From positions 174,223 through 238,222 of the forward strand of contig JAKFVU010000036.1 of NCBI GenBank assembly GCA_021732025.1: 64,000 bases of DNA, written 5' to 3'. Source of the stretch: Candidatus Obscuribacterales bacterium (GTDB taxonomy: Bacteria > Cyanobacteriota > Vampirovibrionia > Obscuribacterales > Obscuribacteraceae). Positions 16,458-24,961 of the stretch are shown one piece after another. The notes under the pieces were generated by a model that was not told the origin of the DNA, did no database searches, and saw only the letters and a program-made list of their open reading frames with translations. The position numbers and the translations under genes were made by a program. Numbering within the stretch: position 1 is the first letter of the stretch; each line of letters begins with the position of its first letter.

Positions 16458-18422
16458 TTAGTGAACCCTATCGTAGCGCAGACCCATTTGTTTGCGTACT
16501 TGCTTTTGCTCAAACATTTTTGCATCGCCGCGACCTTTGAAAGCGGCAAGGCCTTCATTCGGATTAAGCTGTACAACACCGGCGCTAACACCCACCACTA
16601 GCTCACCTGGCACGGGGGCCTCAGTTGGTTGCAGTGGTCTGATGCCTGATTTTTCTAACAGGGGTCTAGGTACAGCAGGAACGTTTGTCAGCATGCCTTG
16701 GGCATCTACGACTAGGTTCAATTGTGCTTTAGGAGCAACGTTGTCGTTGGCAGCTGTAAGACCAGGAGTAGAATGGAACAGCTCTCTCAGCCATTGTTTG
16801 GCCGTGCGCTGCACTTCGAACACTTGATCTATTTGCGCTTGGCTAGCAAATTTTTTCTCGACTAAAATTTCACCAATTAGTTGCCGTTTGTCGGCTGGCT
16901 GTTGTGATTGAATGCGCAAGGCTTCTTGTATTTGCTCTTCTTTGACGCCACCATGTACTTTGAGTAATTGCCCAATTTGTGGCAAGAAGCGATAGCCTGC
17001 TTTGTCGCCAAGGGCAGCTAGATCGTGGTCGTTGTAGACCTCTAGTTTTTGACCCTTTGTCACTTCGCCGGGCTTGAGGCCGGTGCGCTCTTGTAAGCGT
17101 GCCACTTCGGCATTAATGTTGGCAGCGTCGATTTTTTCGCCGGTGATATTAGAGCGCGCCTTGAGCAAGTTTTCTGCCAAATCTTCTACTGTGCGTCCTT
17201 CTTTAGCGATGGCTGTGCGAGGTAGCATTTTTAGTTTGAGCACTTCAGCGGGATAGTTCTCAGCAAGCTGCTTGGGAGTAGGTGCCTCTTTAGCCACAGC
17301 AATCCGCATTTTTTGTTCGAAATTCTGGGCCAGTTCAGTGGCATGGGTGAGGTCTGTTTTAGGCATGACGATCATAAATTCATCGCCGCCTTCTCGTACG
17401 TGAATGTCGGTGCCTCGCTTGAAGTGGCCTTTGATCATGTCCGAGGCTTTCTTCAAGACAGCATCACCAACGTTGTGGCCAAAGTTATCATTGGCCGCCT
17501 TGAAATTATCAAGGTCAAGATAGGTCATTGATAGAGGCTCTTGTTCGCGACTGCTGCGGGCAACTTCTGTTCGCAATGCTTCCTGGCCACCACTCTTGTT
17601 CTTAAGTCCTGTCAGGCCGTCAACTAGAGCGAATTCTTTAGCCTTTTCTGAATAGCCTTTAGGGTGAATTTCTATTGGGCCAATCGAGAAATAGGGCTTG
17701 CCTTCATTGACGCGAGCTTGCATACGACTGGAAATTGCTTCTTTGCCAGCAGCTGTACCATAGCCAAGAGTGCCGAACATTGCACCAAAAGTGGCGTAAG
17801 AGGCTGCGTCTTTGCCAATTTCATGATAGTTAAGTGGGCGGCCGTTCAAAGCGGCGGTCAAAGTCGAGTGGCCGACGCCACCAATAGCGCCAGATATAGT
17901 TGATGTGCCAACTGTACTCAAATAGCCGGTTCTAGCAAAAAGTGGGATTGTCTTGAGGCCCATGGCTGCACCGTCCATGGTGGCGAACGTGCCTACCCCG
18001 ATTGCCATGTTGCGCAGTTTGTTTACACCAAAGTCTTTGTCGGCAATTGGCACTGTTAGCTCATAGAGCGCGCCGGTGGCAGCTGATTCAACAATCGGTA
18101 CTGTGCTTGCTCTGCCAAAAGCAGCCGCTCGCGAGACACCAACACCCTTGGCCAGGATCGCAAATTCGACAACACTACCAGCAATTGAACCAGCTTTGGT
18201 CCAGGTGTTGTCGTGGGTGGGCTTGCTGATCAGATCAGGGGCGTCTGGCTTAAATGGGGTGGTGTGTCTGATTACTTGGGCAACACCAGCTAAAGGTTGC
18301 TCGACGGCCGAATATGCCGCTGCATGCAAAGCGTCGCCCACTCCTGACATTATCGATGCGTCACTCGGGCTGGGCGCCTGATCTCGTGAACTTTGCTTGT
18401 CGGTCGATGCGTTAATCGGCAT
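16458..18422 (-). CDS. GGDEF diguanylate cyclase with an MshEN-like insert
   Basis: A protein of 654 residues. Residues 1 to about 265 are Ala/Gly rich with weakly hydrophobic stretches and match no family I know. A GGDEF domain begins with DGLTGLKN near residue 267, continues through YLDLDNFKAANDNFGHNVGD, and has an intact REGGDEF signature near residue 344, so c-di-GMP synthesis is likely. The domain then breaks off near residue 385. Its last part (VVGVSAGVVQL and FKGRGDAKMFEQK) appears only near residues 604-642. Between them lies a helical region plus an MshEN-like pair (IGQLLKVHGGVKEEQIQEAL, then IGEILVEKKFASQAQIDQVF, about residues 469-549). The ATG at 18422 has GAGGA at correct spacing; the longer TTG start is unlikely. 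Confidence 0.8.
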   Translation of the reverse strand: MPINASTDKQSSRDQAPSPSDASIMSGVGDALHAAAYSAVEQPLAGVAQVIRHTTPFKPDAPDLISKPTHDNTWTKAGSIAGSVVEFAILAKGVGVSRAAAFGRASTVPIVESAATGALYELTVPIADKDFGVNKLRNMAIGVGTFATMDGAAMGLKTIPLFARTGYLSTVGTSTISGAIGGVGHSTLTAALNGRPLNYHEIGKDAASYATFGAMFGTLGYGTAAGKEAISSRMQARVNEGKPYFSIGPIEIHPKGYSEKAKEFALVDGLTGLKNKSGGQEALRTEVARSSREQEPLSMTYLDLDNFKAANDNFGHNVGDAVLKKASDMIKGHFKRGTDIHVREGGDEFMIVMPKTDLTHATELAQNFEQKMRIAVAKEAPTPKQLAENYPAEVLKLKMLPRTAIAKEGRTVEDLAENLLKARSNITGEKIDAANINAEVARLQERTGLKPGEVTKGQKLEVYNDHDLAALGDKAGYRFLPQIGQLLKVHGGVKEEQIQEALRIQSQQPADKRQLIGEILVEKKFASQAQIDQVFEVQRTAKQWLRELFHSTPGLTAANDNVAPKAQLNLVVDAQGMLTNVPAVPRPLLEKSGIRPLQPTEAPVPGELVVGVSAGVVQLNPNEGLAAFKGRGDAKMFEQKQVRKQMGLRYDRVH

Positions 18423-18515
18423 ATAGTTTCCTCGGTCTTTCTCCTTATACCCAAGGAGCCCCAAGGCTAAGCCCCGGCCTGTGGGCCGTTAGCTCTGTGC
18501 CTATAGCGAAAACGC

Positions 18516-19844
18516 CTATTTTTCGTTCAAGATGCTGTCTAGTTCACTCGCTAGGCGGGTCTTTAGGTCGCCACCGAAGCCTACATGGACTACCTTGACA
18601 AGGCCGTCTTTGCCGATAATGACTGATTGCGGAATTCCTTCCACCTTGTACGCGGCGGCTGCCTTCCCGTCTTTATCGAGTGCGACATTAATCTGCAAGC
18701 CCTGTGAACGTAGAAATGCTTCGATTTTGCCTGGCTCTTCTTTTAAGTCAACAGCGTAGAACTTGACACCTTTTGCCTCGTAGGCTTTTGTTACTTCGGC
18801 TAGAATTGGCAGTGCTTGCCGACATGGTGGGCACCAGGTGGCCCAGAAGTCTAAGACAACGACGTTCTTACCCTTGAATGAAGACAAGTCGAATTTGCCA
18901 CCATCTAAGGTGCTCAACTCGATTGCCGGTGCTTCTTTTTTCAGCAGCTCATGCTCTTCTACTTCGGCTGCCGATGAGCGGCTGTGCTCTTCTAGCTTTT
19001 CTGCAAAGAAGGTTTTGATTTCTTTGGATGCAGCGGGCGGAGTAAATTTAAATTCGCTGCTCGCAATTTTGCCATCTGATAGCTGTGTGTAGTCAAAGAC
19101 GATAGAAACATTCTGGTCGCCTGTCATTTTGCCTAGATCTGGTGCTATACGTCTGAGCCATGGGGTTTTGCCATTCTCAATCCACATGTCCCAAGCCATT
19201 TTTGGGGCTTTTAATTTGATGTGGTCACACTCAACTCCGTCTATAGTTTCTTTTCCTACGAAACTGCTGCCGGTAATGCCATAGACTTTTTGCATAAACT
19301 TGTAGGGATCATCTGCAAGTAGGCACTCAAGAGCGTTGAGACCGCCAAAGTTAAAGCCTGTAGCGAAGAAGAATTCTCGGTCACGAAAAGATTCAAAGAA
19401 ATCACTGGTGGCTTTGCCGCTAATGTAGCCGGCGCGAGGATTGTAAAGATAGCGCTTGTCACCGTCCATGCGCACTTCGCTGCCGTTGTATTTGTCTTTG
19501 TCACTGCCAGAAATAGTTATCGCAAGTTTGTTCGGTCGCAGAGCAGATATCTTAAAACTAGTTTTGCGCTCCTCTTTTTCTGCGGCCATGCGCGCAGTCA
19601 TTTTGTACTCAAGCACCGTTTTAAAAGATTTGAGAGCAGCATAGAAATCTGACATCTTCTTCAAGGCTTGGTCAGCTTGACTGTCTACCTGAGATTCTGG
19701 CTTTGTTTCTGTTTTTGCTTCTGATTTGGTCTCATTTTTGTCGCTGTTGGCGTCGGTAGCAGCGAAGACCGAGCTTGCACTGATGAGAATTGAAAAACTG
19801 AGAAAGAGGGAACGAAAGGCAGTAGGAGAGACTTTTAATTGCAT
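18516..19844 (-). CDS. Secreted LolA-like (DUF2092) domain fused to a TlpA-type thioredoxin
   Basis: A protein of 442 residues starting at ATG 19844 (MQLKVSPTAF), with a signal peptide ending near FAAT and a charged Lys/Glu linker to about residue 45. Residues about 55-280 resemble the DUF2092/LolA-like outer-membrane lipoprotein-carrier fold (KMSDFYAALKSFKTVLEYKM). The last 150 residues are a TlpA/ResA thioredoxin domain with VVLDFWATWCPPCRQALP; the CPPC active site is near residue 338, with the cis-Pro region at GIPQSVIIG. It should be a periplasmic thiol reductase tied to a lipid- or lipoprotein-binding domain. It diverges from the kinase gene. Confidence 0.85.
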   Translation of the reverse strand: MQLKVSPTAFRSLFLSFSILISASSVFAATDANSDKNETKSEAKTETKPESQVDSQADQALKKMSDFYAALKSFKTVLEYKMTARMAAEKEERKTSFKISALRPNKLAITISGSDKDKYNGSEVRMDGDKRYLYNPRAGYISGKATSDFFESFRDREFFFATGFNFGGLNALECLLADDPYKFMQKVYGITGSSFVGKETIDGVECDHIKLKAPKMAWDMWIENGKTPWLRRIAPDLGKMTGDQNVSIVFDYTQLSDGKIASSEFKFTPPAASKEIKTFFAEKLEEHSRSSAAEVEEHELLKKEAPAIELSTLDGGKFDLSSFKGKNVVVLDFWATWCPPCRQALPILAEVTKAYEAKGVKFYAVDLKEEPGKIEAFLRSQGLQINVALDKDGKAAAAYKVEGIPQSVIIGKDGLVKVVHVGFGGDLKTRLASELDSILNEK

Positions 19845-19889
19845 GATTGGCTCAATTCTGGGAACCCCGTAATTGTAGCCCAATAATGA

Positions 19890-19916
19890 TTGAGAGTTTT
19901 AGCTTTCGGCTATGAT
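19890..19916 (+). promoter_or_regulatory. Candidate promoter of the first kinase gene
   Basis: TTGAGA at 19890-19895 and TATGAT at 19911-19916, spacer 15 bases (slightly short). Transcription from here would start near 19923, which leaves room for translation starting upstream of the GTG at 20051. Confidence 0.35.
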
Positions 19917-19940
19917 AGTAGCCGTGCGCTTGTCAATTAT

Positions 19941-19957
19941 GAGAGAGTTCAGCTATT
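19941..19957 (+). promoter_or_regulatory. Candidate Shine-Dalgarno and ATT start for the first kinase
   Basis: GAGAGAG at 19941-19947 is followed after seven bases by ATT (19955-19957), in frame with the kinase and open throughout. No ATG, GTG or TTG lies in the open stretch 19943-20050, and the GTG at 20051 lacks a nearby Shine-Dalgarno site. Use of ATT would add 32 residues. Confidence 0.35.
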
Positions 19958-20050
19958 TCAGCCGGTGAAGACGACCAACCGCCGCTAGCTCCAGATGGAG
20001 CTTATGGCCGACCAATACCCCAGGGGGCTGAGTTTTCGGCCGGTACTCTG

Positions 20051-22354
20051 GTGGGTGGTTCGTATGAGATTATCGATTATCTCGGTCGAGGAGCCATGGG
20101 CTTTGTTTATCGCGCCAAGCATAATATTTTGGGGCGCGAATATGCTCTGAAAACTCTCGGCGCCGATCAGGTTTCTGAAACATCTTGGCGTCGCTTTCAG
20201 ATTGAGGCTCAAGCGATTGCAAAGATGTCGCATCCAAATGTTGTCGGTATTCATAATTTTGCTTTGCATCAGAGCGATGGAGTGGCACCAATTCCGTTTT
20301 ATGTGATGGACTTATTGGTCGGCACCAATCTTGGTGAAAAGTTGCAAGATCATGGTTCACCACCGCTGTCAGTTTTGCTCAATATCTTTCAGCAAGCGGC
20401 CGCAGGCCTTGGCTATGCGCACTCTAAAGGGATGATTCACCGCGACGTCAAGCCGGGCAATATTGTCTTGTTGAATACTCCTGATTCTGTGGGTGCAACA
20501 GTAAAAATCGTTGACTTTGGTATTGCTAAGTTGACTGATTCACAATACGGGGCTCAGAAGTTAACCACTGCTGGTGAGGTTTTCGGCAGCCCCTTGTATA
20601 TGAGCCCCGAGCAAAGTATGGCGCAGCCTTTGGACCCACGTACTGATATTTATTCTTTAGGGGTTACTTTGTTTGAGGCCCTTGCTAATGAGCCGCCATT
20701 TATTGCTGGTTCGGCCGTTGAAGTTATGATGATGCACCAGAGTGCACCAGTTCCCATTGTTAATGATACATCTGAAGTTGGCTACCCACCTGAGATTCAA
20801 CAGATTGTAGAGAAGATGCTGGCGAAGATGCCTGATGATCGCTATCAAACGATGGAAGATGTGGTGGCAGATTTAGCGGCTGTAGCGAGAGGTCAGGAAC
20901 CAACGTTTGGTGCCCAGAGCGTTTCGAATACTGGACGGTTTGACCCGCGTTCTACTGGTGGTGATACCATGGCTGCGGGTCGCAGCGGGCGCGTGGGCGA
21001 AACGACTCTCAGTGGCCCGTTGTTTAACACCTCATCTTCAGTCGGTGCTAACAATCAATCTGGCAATGATTCTGATGAGAGTGAAGAAGAGCCAGAAGAG
21101 AAGTCTGCGCGCACGTTGAAGTCACTGTCAATTGTTCTCGTTGCTGTGGCGATTATTGTTCCCGCAGTACTTTTCTTTGTCTCTCGACCGCCAGAGTGGA
21201 TGGTCAAAAATAGCTTTCGAGGAGCGAACGCTAACAAAGCTGTTGCTTCTAGTACTAATTCTGTTGCCAATTCGCTAGCGAACAAAACCAGCCAAGGGTC
21301 TGCATCTACGAACGGTACTACAGCCCCAGAAGAAAACACAGATAACGATGATACCAATCTAGGCACTATGGATGCTGATGCCGGTATGTCTGTCTTCAAA
21401 AGCGGGGGAACTGATTTTAGTGCCCTTGAGTCGAATGATCGAAAAGAATTCAACAGTGTAATTAACATGAGTGCCAATCACTTGGGTTCGTTCGGAGGAG
21501 AGTTGAAGCCACCTAAAGGCTCACAGAACGAAACTTTCAAGTATTCGAGTCTGGAAGTAGTTAATGGAGTCAAAGTTAGACGATTCAAGTTTCCGAATGA
21601 CATCATAATTGGTCGCTTTGAGGCCGGCAGCGAATTGGCCGTAGAGGCCACCGGCATCATCGATCTTAGTCTGGTGCCTAAGTACACCTTCGTGCCCTAT
21701 CGATCGATCGAAAATTATCCGCAGTATATGAAGCGTTTTCGCCCCGGCGATGTCACTCGGGTGGCTTTGTGGCCGTATCTTTGCCGCAACAAATTAGTTG
21801 AAGCCGTCTCGTATATTCCAGATTTGAGATATCTGAATCTTTGCGGTAATGATGATTTTAAGCCCGCTCGTGTAGTTAGCTCTCTACGTCGCCTTAAGTC
21901 ATTGACTAGCTTTAAGGCCAAAGGTATAGGAGTCAGTGGCGCCGATTTGGCTGATGCTAAATGCTGGCACAATCTTGAGAAGTTAGACCTCAGTGAGATC
22001 TATGGTTTAGGGCCATTTTTGAAAGAGCTGCAGAGTTCGCCAGATTTGAAAGGAATGACACTGGCAAAAACAAAATTGACAAGTCATGACTATACGTTGA
22101 TTTCTCGTCTGACAAATTTGCGTGGTCTCAATATTAGCGGTAACAAAGTCAGTGCAAATGATTTGATTGAACTCTCGAAACTGCCCCAGCTGCAGTACCT
22201 AAACCTTCAGGGATGCGGTGCCGACAAAAACGCGCTGAAGGAGCTAAAGAGATTTAAGAGCCTGCGAGAGGTACAAGTTGTAACAGGTGGACCTAATTCA
22301 AAGCAGGAACGTAGCACTTTTAGTAAGGAATTTACTGGGATTTTAGTGCATTAA
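20051..22354 (+). CDS. Receptor-like Ser/Thr protein kinase with C-terminal leucine-rich-like repeats (paralogue 1)
   Basis: At least 767 residues. The PknB-type kinase domain (about 5-285) has GRGAMGFVY as P-loop, ALKTLG with the ATP-binding Lys, MIHRDVKPGNIVL as catalytic loop, IVDFGIAKL as DFG, and SPLYMSPEQ as activation/P+1 region, so it should be active. A disordered linker leads to one transmembrane helix (about 357-380). The exported part has a conserved module from KGSQNETFKYSSLEVV to YPQYMKRFRPGD, then leucine-rich-like repeats (for example LRYLNLCGN and LRGLNISGNKVS). Unlike its two downstream paralogues it lacks the N-terminal Cys modules. The true start may be upstream at ATT 19955. 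The next kinase starts 17 bases after the stop. Confidence 0.88.
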   Translation: MGGSYEIIDYLGRGAMGFVYRAKHNILGREYALKTLGADQVSETSWRRFQIEAQAIAKMSHPNVVGIHNFALHQSDGVAPIPFYVMDLLVGTNLGEKLQDHGSPPLSVLLNIFQQAAAGLGYAHSKGMIHRDVKPGNIVLLNTPDSVGATVKIVDFGIAKLTDSQYGAQKLTTAGEVFGSPLYMSPEQSMAQPLDPRTDIYSLGVTLFEALANEPPFIAGSAVEVMMMHQSAPVPIVNDTSEVGYPPEIQQIVEKMLAKMPDDRYQTMEDVVADLAAVARGQEPTFGAQSVSNTGRFDPRSTGGDTMAAGRSGRVGETTLSGPLFNTSSSVGANNQSGNDSDESEEEPEEKSARTLKSLSIVLVAVAIIVPAVLFFVSRPPEWMVKNSFRGANANKAVASSTNSVANSLANKTSQGSASTNGTTAPEENTDNDDTNLGTMDADAGMSVFKSGGTDFSALESNDRKEFNSVINMSANHLGSFGGELKPPKGSQNETFKYSSLEVVNGVKVRRFKFPNDIIIGRFEAGSELAVEATGIIDLSLVPKYTFVPYRSIENYPQYMKRFRPGDVTRVALWPYLCRNKLVEAVSYIPDLRYLNLCGNDDFKPARVVSSLRRLKSLTSFKAKGIGVSGADLADAKCWHNLEKLDLSEIYGLGPFLKELQSSPDLKGMTLAKTKLTSHDYTLISRLTNLRGLNISGNKVSANDLIELSKLPQLQYLNLQGCGADKNALKELKRFKSLREVQVVTGGPNSKQERSTFSKEFTGILVH

Positions 22355-22371
22355 ATTGAGCTGGTTTGACT

Positions 22372-24939
22372 ATGGAAACAGTTTGTAAAACCTGCGGCAA
22401 ACCACCCCTCGCCACTCGGGCTGGGTCAGTTACTTCTTACTTTTTTCAGCACAACTATTGTCAATGTCATAACAAGAATTCGTCTACTAATGGCGTGGTT
22501 GACTCGAGGGCACGCATTGCCGATGGTGCAGAACAGGTTTGTTCTAATTGTGGAAAAAGCCGACCTACTACAAGGAGAGCAGGGTCTTTAACTGCTTTTC
22601 TGTTTCAGGAGTTACGTTGCACCTGCGCTGGTTCATCTTCTAAACCAGCAGGTAGATCTAATAGCAACTTTGATGATAGCTCTGGGTCCGCCGGTAGTCG
22701 TCGTCGCACTAGGACGCGCTCACACACTGCCATTCGGGCGGCTCAGCGTAAGCAGTTTACTGAGAGCTTTAGAAAGTCGAAAGTTACCCGCGAAGTAAGT
22801 GCAAATGCAAATTCTAATACAACTGTTCTTTTCGATCATGGTGCCGTTATTGGTGGCGCGTTTCGCATTGATTCCATGATCGGTCTAGGCGGTATGGGTG
22901 TCGTCTATTTGGCTGAGCAGTTGTCGCTAAAGAAACAGGTAGCTTTGAAAATACTTGCTCCTGAGCTAGTTAACGAGCAGAGCTGGCAGCGTTTTCGGGC
23001 TGAGGCGAAAACTTTGGCCGGCCTCAATCACAGCTCTCTGGTAAAAGTATATGACCTAGGAATTCACGACAACTCGATTCCTTACTATTCGATGGACTTT
23101 CTAGCAGGAGAGAGTCTCGAAGAAGTATTGGCAACAACTGGCCCGCTTGAGCTGAGGCAAGCGTTGCATGTATTTATTGAAGTACTTGATGGTCTCGCCT
23201 ACGCCCATCGCAATGGCATTATTCACCGCGATATTAAACCCGGTAATATCATGCTTTGCACCATTGATGGTGTCGAGGCAGTCAAGATTTTGGATTTTGG
23301 TATTTCTAAATTAGTTGGACCCCATGCTGCTAGTTCGCAGAGTTTGACTGCTGTCGGCGAGATATTCGGCAGTCCGTTTTATATGAGCCCTGAGCAGTGC
23401 GCTGGCGGTGCGGTAGATGCGAGATCTGATATTTACTCAGTGGGCTGCACTCTTATTGAGGCGTTAACAGGATTTGTACCTTTTGAAGGCGATGAATTTA
23501 TAGAAACTGTCATGATGCACCAAGAGGAGGAGCCGCCGAAGTTAAGCGAATTGAATCCTGACTTGAAGTATCCGTCATCGCTAGATAGCGTGCTGGCTAA
23601 ATGCTTAGCCAAGCGACCTAGTGACCGTTATCAATCGGCAAAAGAGATGGCCCTCGATCTCACCCGTGTTCTAGAAGGCAAGCCTGTTCTGGCTAATACT
23701 TCCACTGATATTTACGGTAAAGCTTCTGCTAAAACTTCGGCTACAGCTTTTTCAACTCGTGAGGCTTCTGAGGGGCGCGAGAACGCTAGAAAAACTTCGT
23801 CTAGATTACTTGTACCAATCATAGTTGGTGCGACTCTTGTTATTGTCATCGTAGGTGCATTCGCATTTTTCGCTGCGAGGCCAGTAGCGCGCTCTGCTAG
23901 CGTGCCACCTATTGTCAGTTCTGGCCGTGTGTCCGCCACTTCTAGCACTTCTACCACTTCTAGCACAGCTTTGACAGTCTTTGATGAGTCTGTTCCTGGC
24001 GAATTGAAACAAGTCAACGACAGCGCAGCCGATGAGCAGTCGTTGGAAACAATTGCAGAACGTTACCGACTTCCTCAAACGCCAAAGGGCTCTGAGAAAG
24101 AAACCTTTATGTATTCAACTTCTGTGGTCGAGAATGGTGTGAAGCTTCGCCGTTTTAAATTCCCTACAGATCTCTTAATTGGCAAAATACAAGTTGGTTC
24201 CGATCCTAAGCCATTGAATGCCATTGGCGTGATTGATATACCTGCTGATACTGCGGTGGCATTTATGCCGGTTCCGATCGTTGCTGCTTATCCCCAATAC
24301 GCGAAACGGTTTCGCGTTGGAGATATTGCTTCGTTATTCATATTTGTTCCGACCAGAGCAAACCAAGTTGTCGCTGCTACAGCCAATATCCCGGGCATCA
24401 AACATTTAAATATGAGCGGCTCAGGCGACTTGACTGCGAGTGGTTTCCAGTCTGTCAGAAGATTCAAAAACTTAGTTACGTTCTCTCTTGTTAATAGCCA
24501 GTTGCCCGGTGAGGCTCTTGCAACCGCAGATTGTTGGCAGCATATTGAAAAAATAGCTTGGTTCGGCGCAGTGCGGCCTGAAGCCTTTTTGCAAAAGTTG
24601 CAATCTTGCAGGCAATTGACTGCACTAACATTGTCTTCCGCAGATCTGAAAGGCATTGATTTTCGGCTTATCGGCAAGTTGACTAGTTTAAAGACCCTGA
24701 TTATTCCAGCAAACACAATGACTTTAGAAGATTTGCAGGCCGTCGCCTCACTGCCGAATGTGACCTACCTCGATATTCATGCCTGTGGTTTGGGCCCGCG
24801 CGCAATTCCAATTTTGAAGAAGATGCCAAACTTGCGTGAATTGAAAATGCTGCGCTCTAATTCTTCTCTTGAGTTCAAAATGAAGTTGATAAAAGGCCTA
24901 CCTCACGTTAGAGTTTATGGCTGGGCGGACCTTAAATGA
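22372..24939 (+). CDS. Receptor-like Ser/Thr kinase with duplicated Cys-rich module (paralogue 2)
   Basis: A protein of 855 residues. Two copies of a Cys-rich module open it: CKTCGKPPLATRAGSV ending in YCQC (about 5-30) and CSNCGKSRPTTRRAGS ending in CTC (about 54-82), each a possible zinc site. A basic linker follows. The kinase domain (about 158-436) has GLGGMGVVYLAEQ, ALKILAPE, IIHRDIKPGNIML, ILDFGISKL and SPFYMSPEQ, all intact. One transmembrane helix lies at about 480-502 (IIVGATLVIVIVGAFAFFAA). The exported part repeats the conserved module (KGSEKETFMYSTSVVENGVK to YPQYAKRFRVGD) and leucine-rich-like repeats. The start is ATG 22372; a TTG six bases upstream also fits. Confidence 0.88.
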   Translation: METVCKTCGKPPLATRAGSVTSYFFQHNYCQCHNKNSSTNGVVDSRARIADGAEQVCSNCGKSRPTTRRAGSLTAFLFQELRCTCAGSSSKPAGRSNSNFDDSSGSAGSRRRTRTRSHTAIRAAQRKQFTESFRKSKVTREVSANANSNTTVLFDHGAVIGGAFRIDSMIGLGGMGVVYLAEQLSLKKQVALKILAPELVNEQSWQRFRAEAKTLAGLNHSSLVKVYDLGIHDNSIPYYSMDFLAGESLEEVLATTGPLELRQALHVFIEVLDGLAYAHRNGIIHRDIKPGNIMLCTIDGVEAVKILDFGISKLVGPHAASSQSLTAVGEIFGSPFYMSPEQCAGGAVDARSDIYSVGCTLIEALTGFVPFEGDEFIETVMMHQEEEPPKLSELNPDLKYPSSLDSVLAKCLAKRPSDRYQSAKEMALDLTRVLEGKPVLANTSTDIYGKASAKTSATAFSTREASEGRENARKTSSRLLVPIIVGATLVIVIVGAFAFFAARPVARSASVPPIVSSGRVSATSSTSTTSSTALTVFDESVPGELKQVNDSAADEQSLETIAERYRLPQTPKGSEKETFMYSTSVVENGVKLRRFKFPTDLLIGKIQVGSDPKPLNAIGVIDIPADTAVAFMPVPIVAAYPQYAKRFRVGDIASLFIFVPTRANQVVAATANIPGIKHLNMSGSGDLTASGFQSVRRFKNLVTFSLVNSQLPGEALATADCWQHIEKIAWFGAVRPEAFLQKLQSCRQLTALTLSSADLKGIDFRLIGKLTSLKTLIIPANTMTLEDLQAVASLPNVTYLDIHACGLGPRAIPILKKMPNLRELKMLRSNSSLEFKMKLIKGLPHVRVYGWADLK

Positions 24940-24961
24940 TTGGCAAAAGGCAGTTCGAGAG

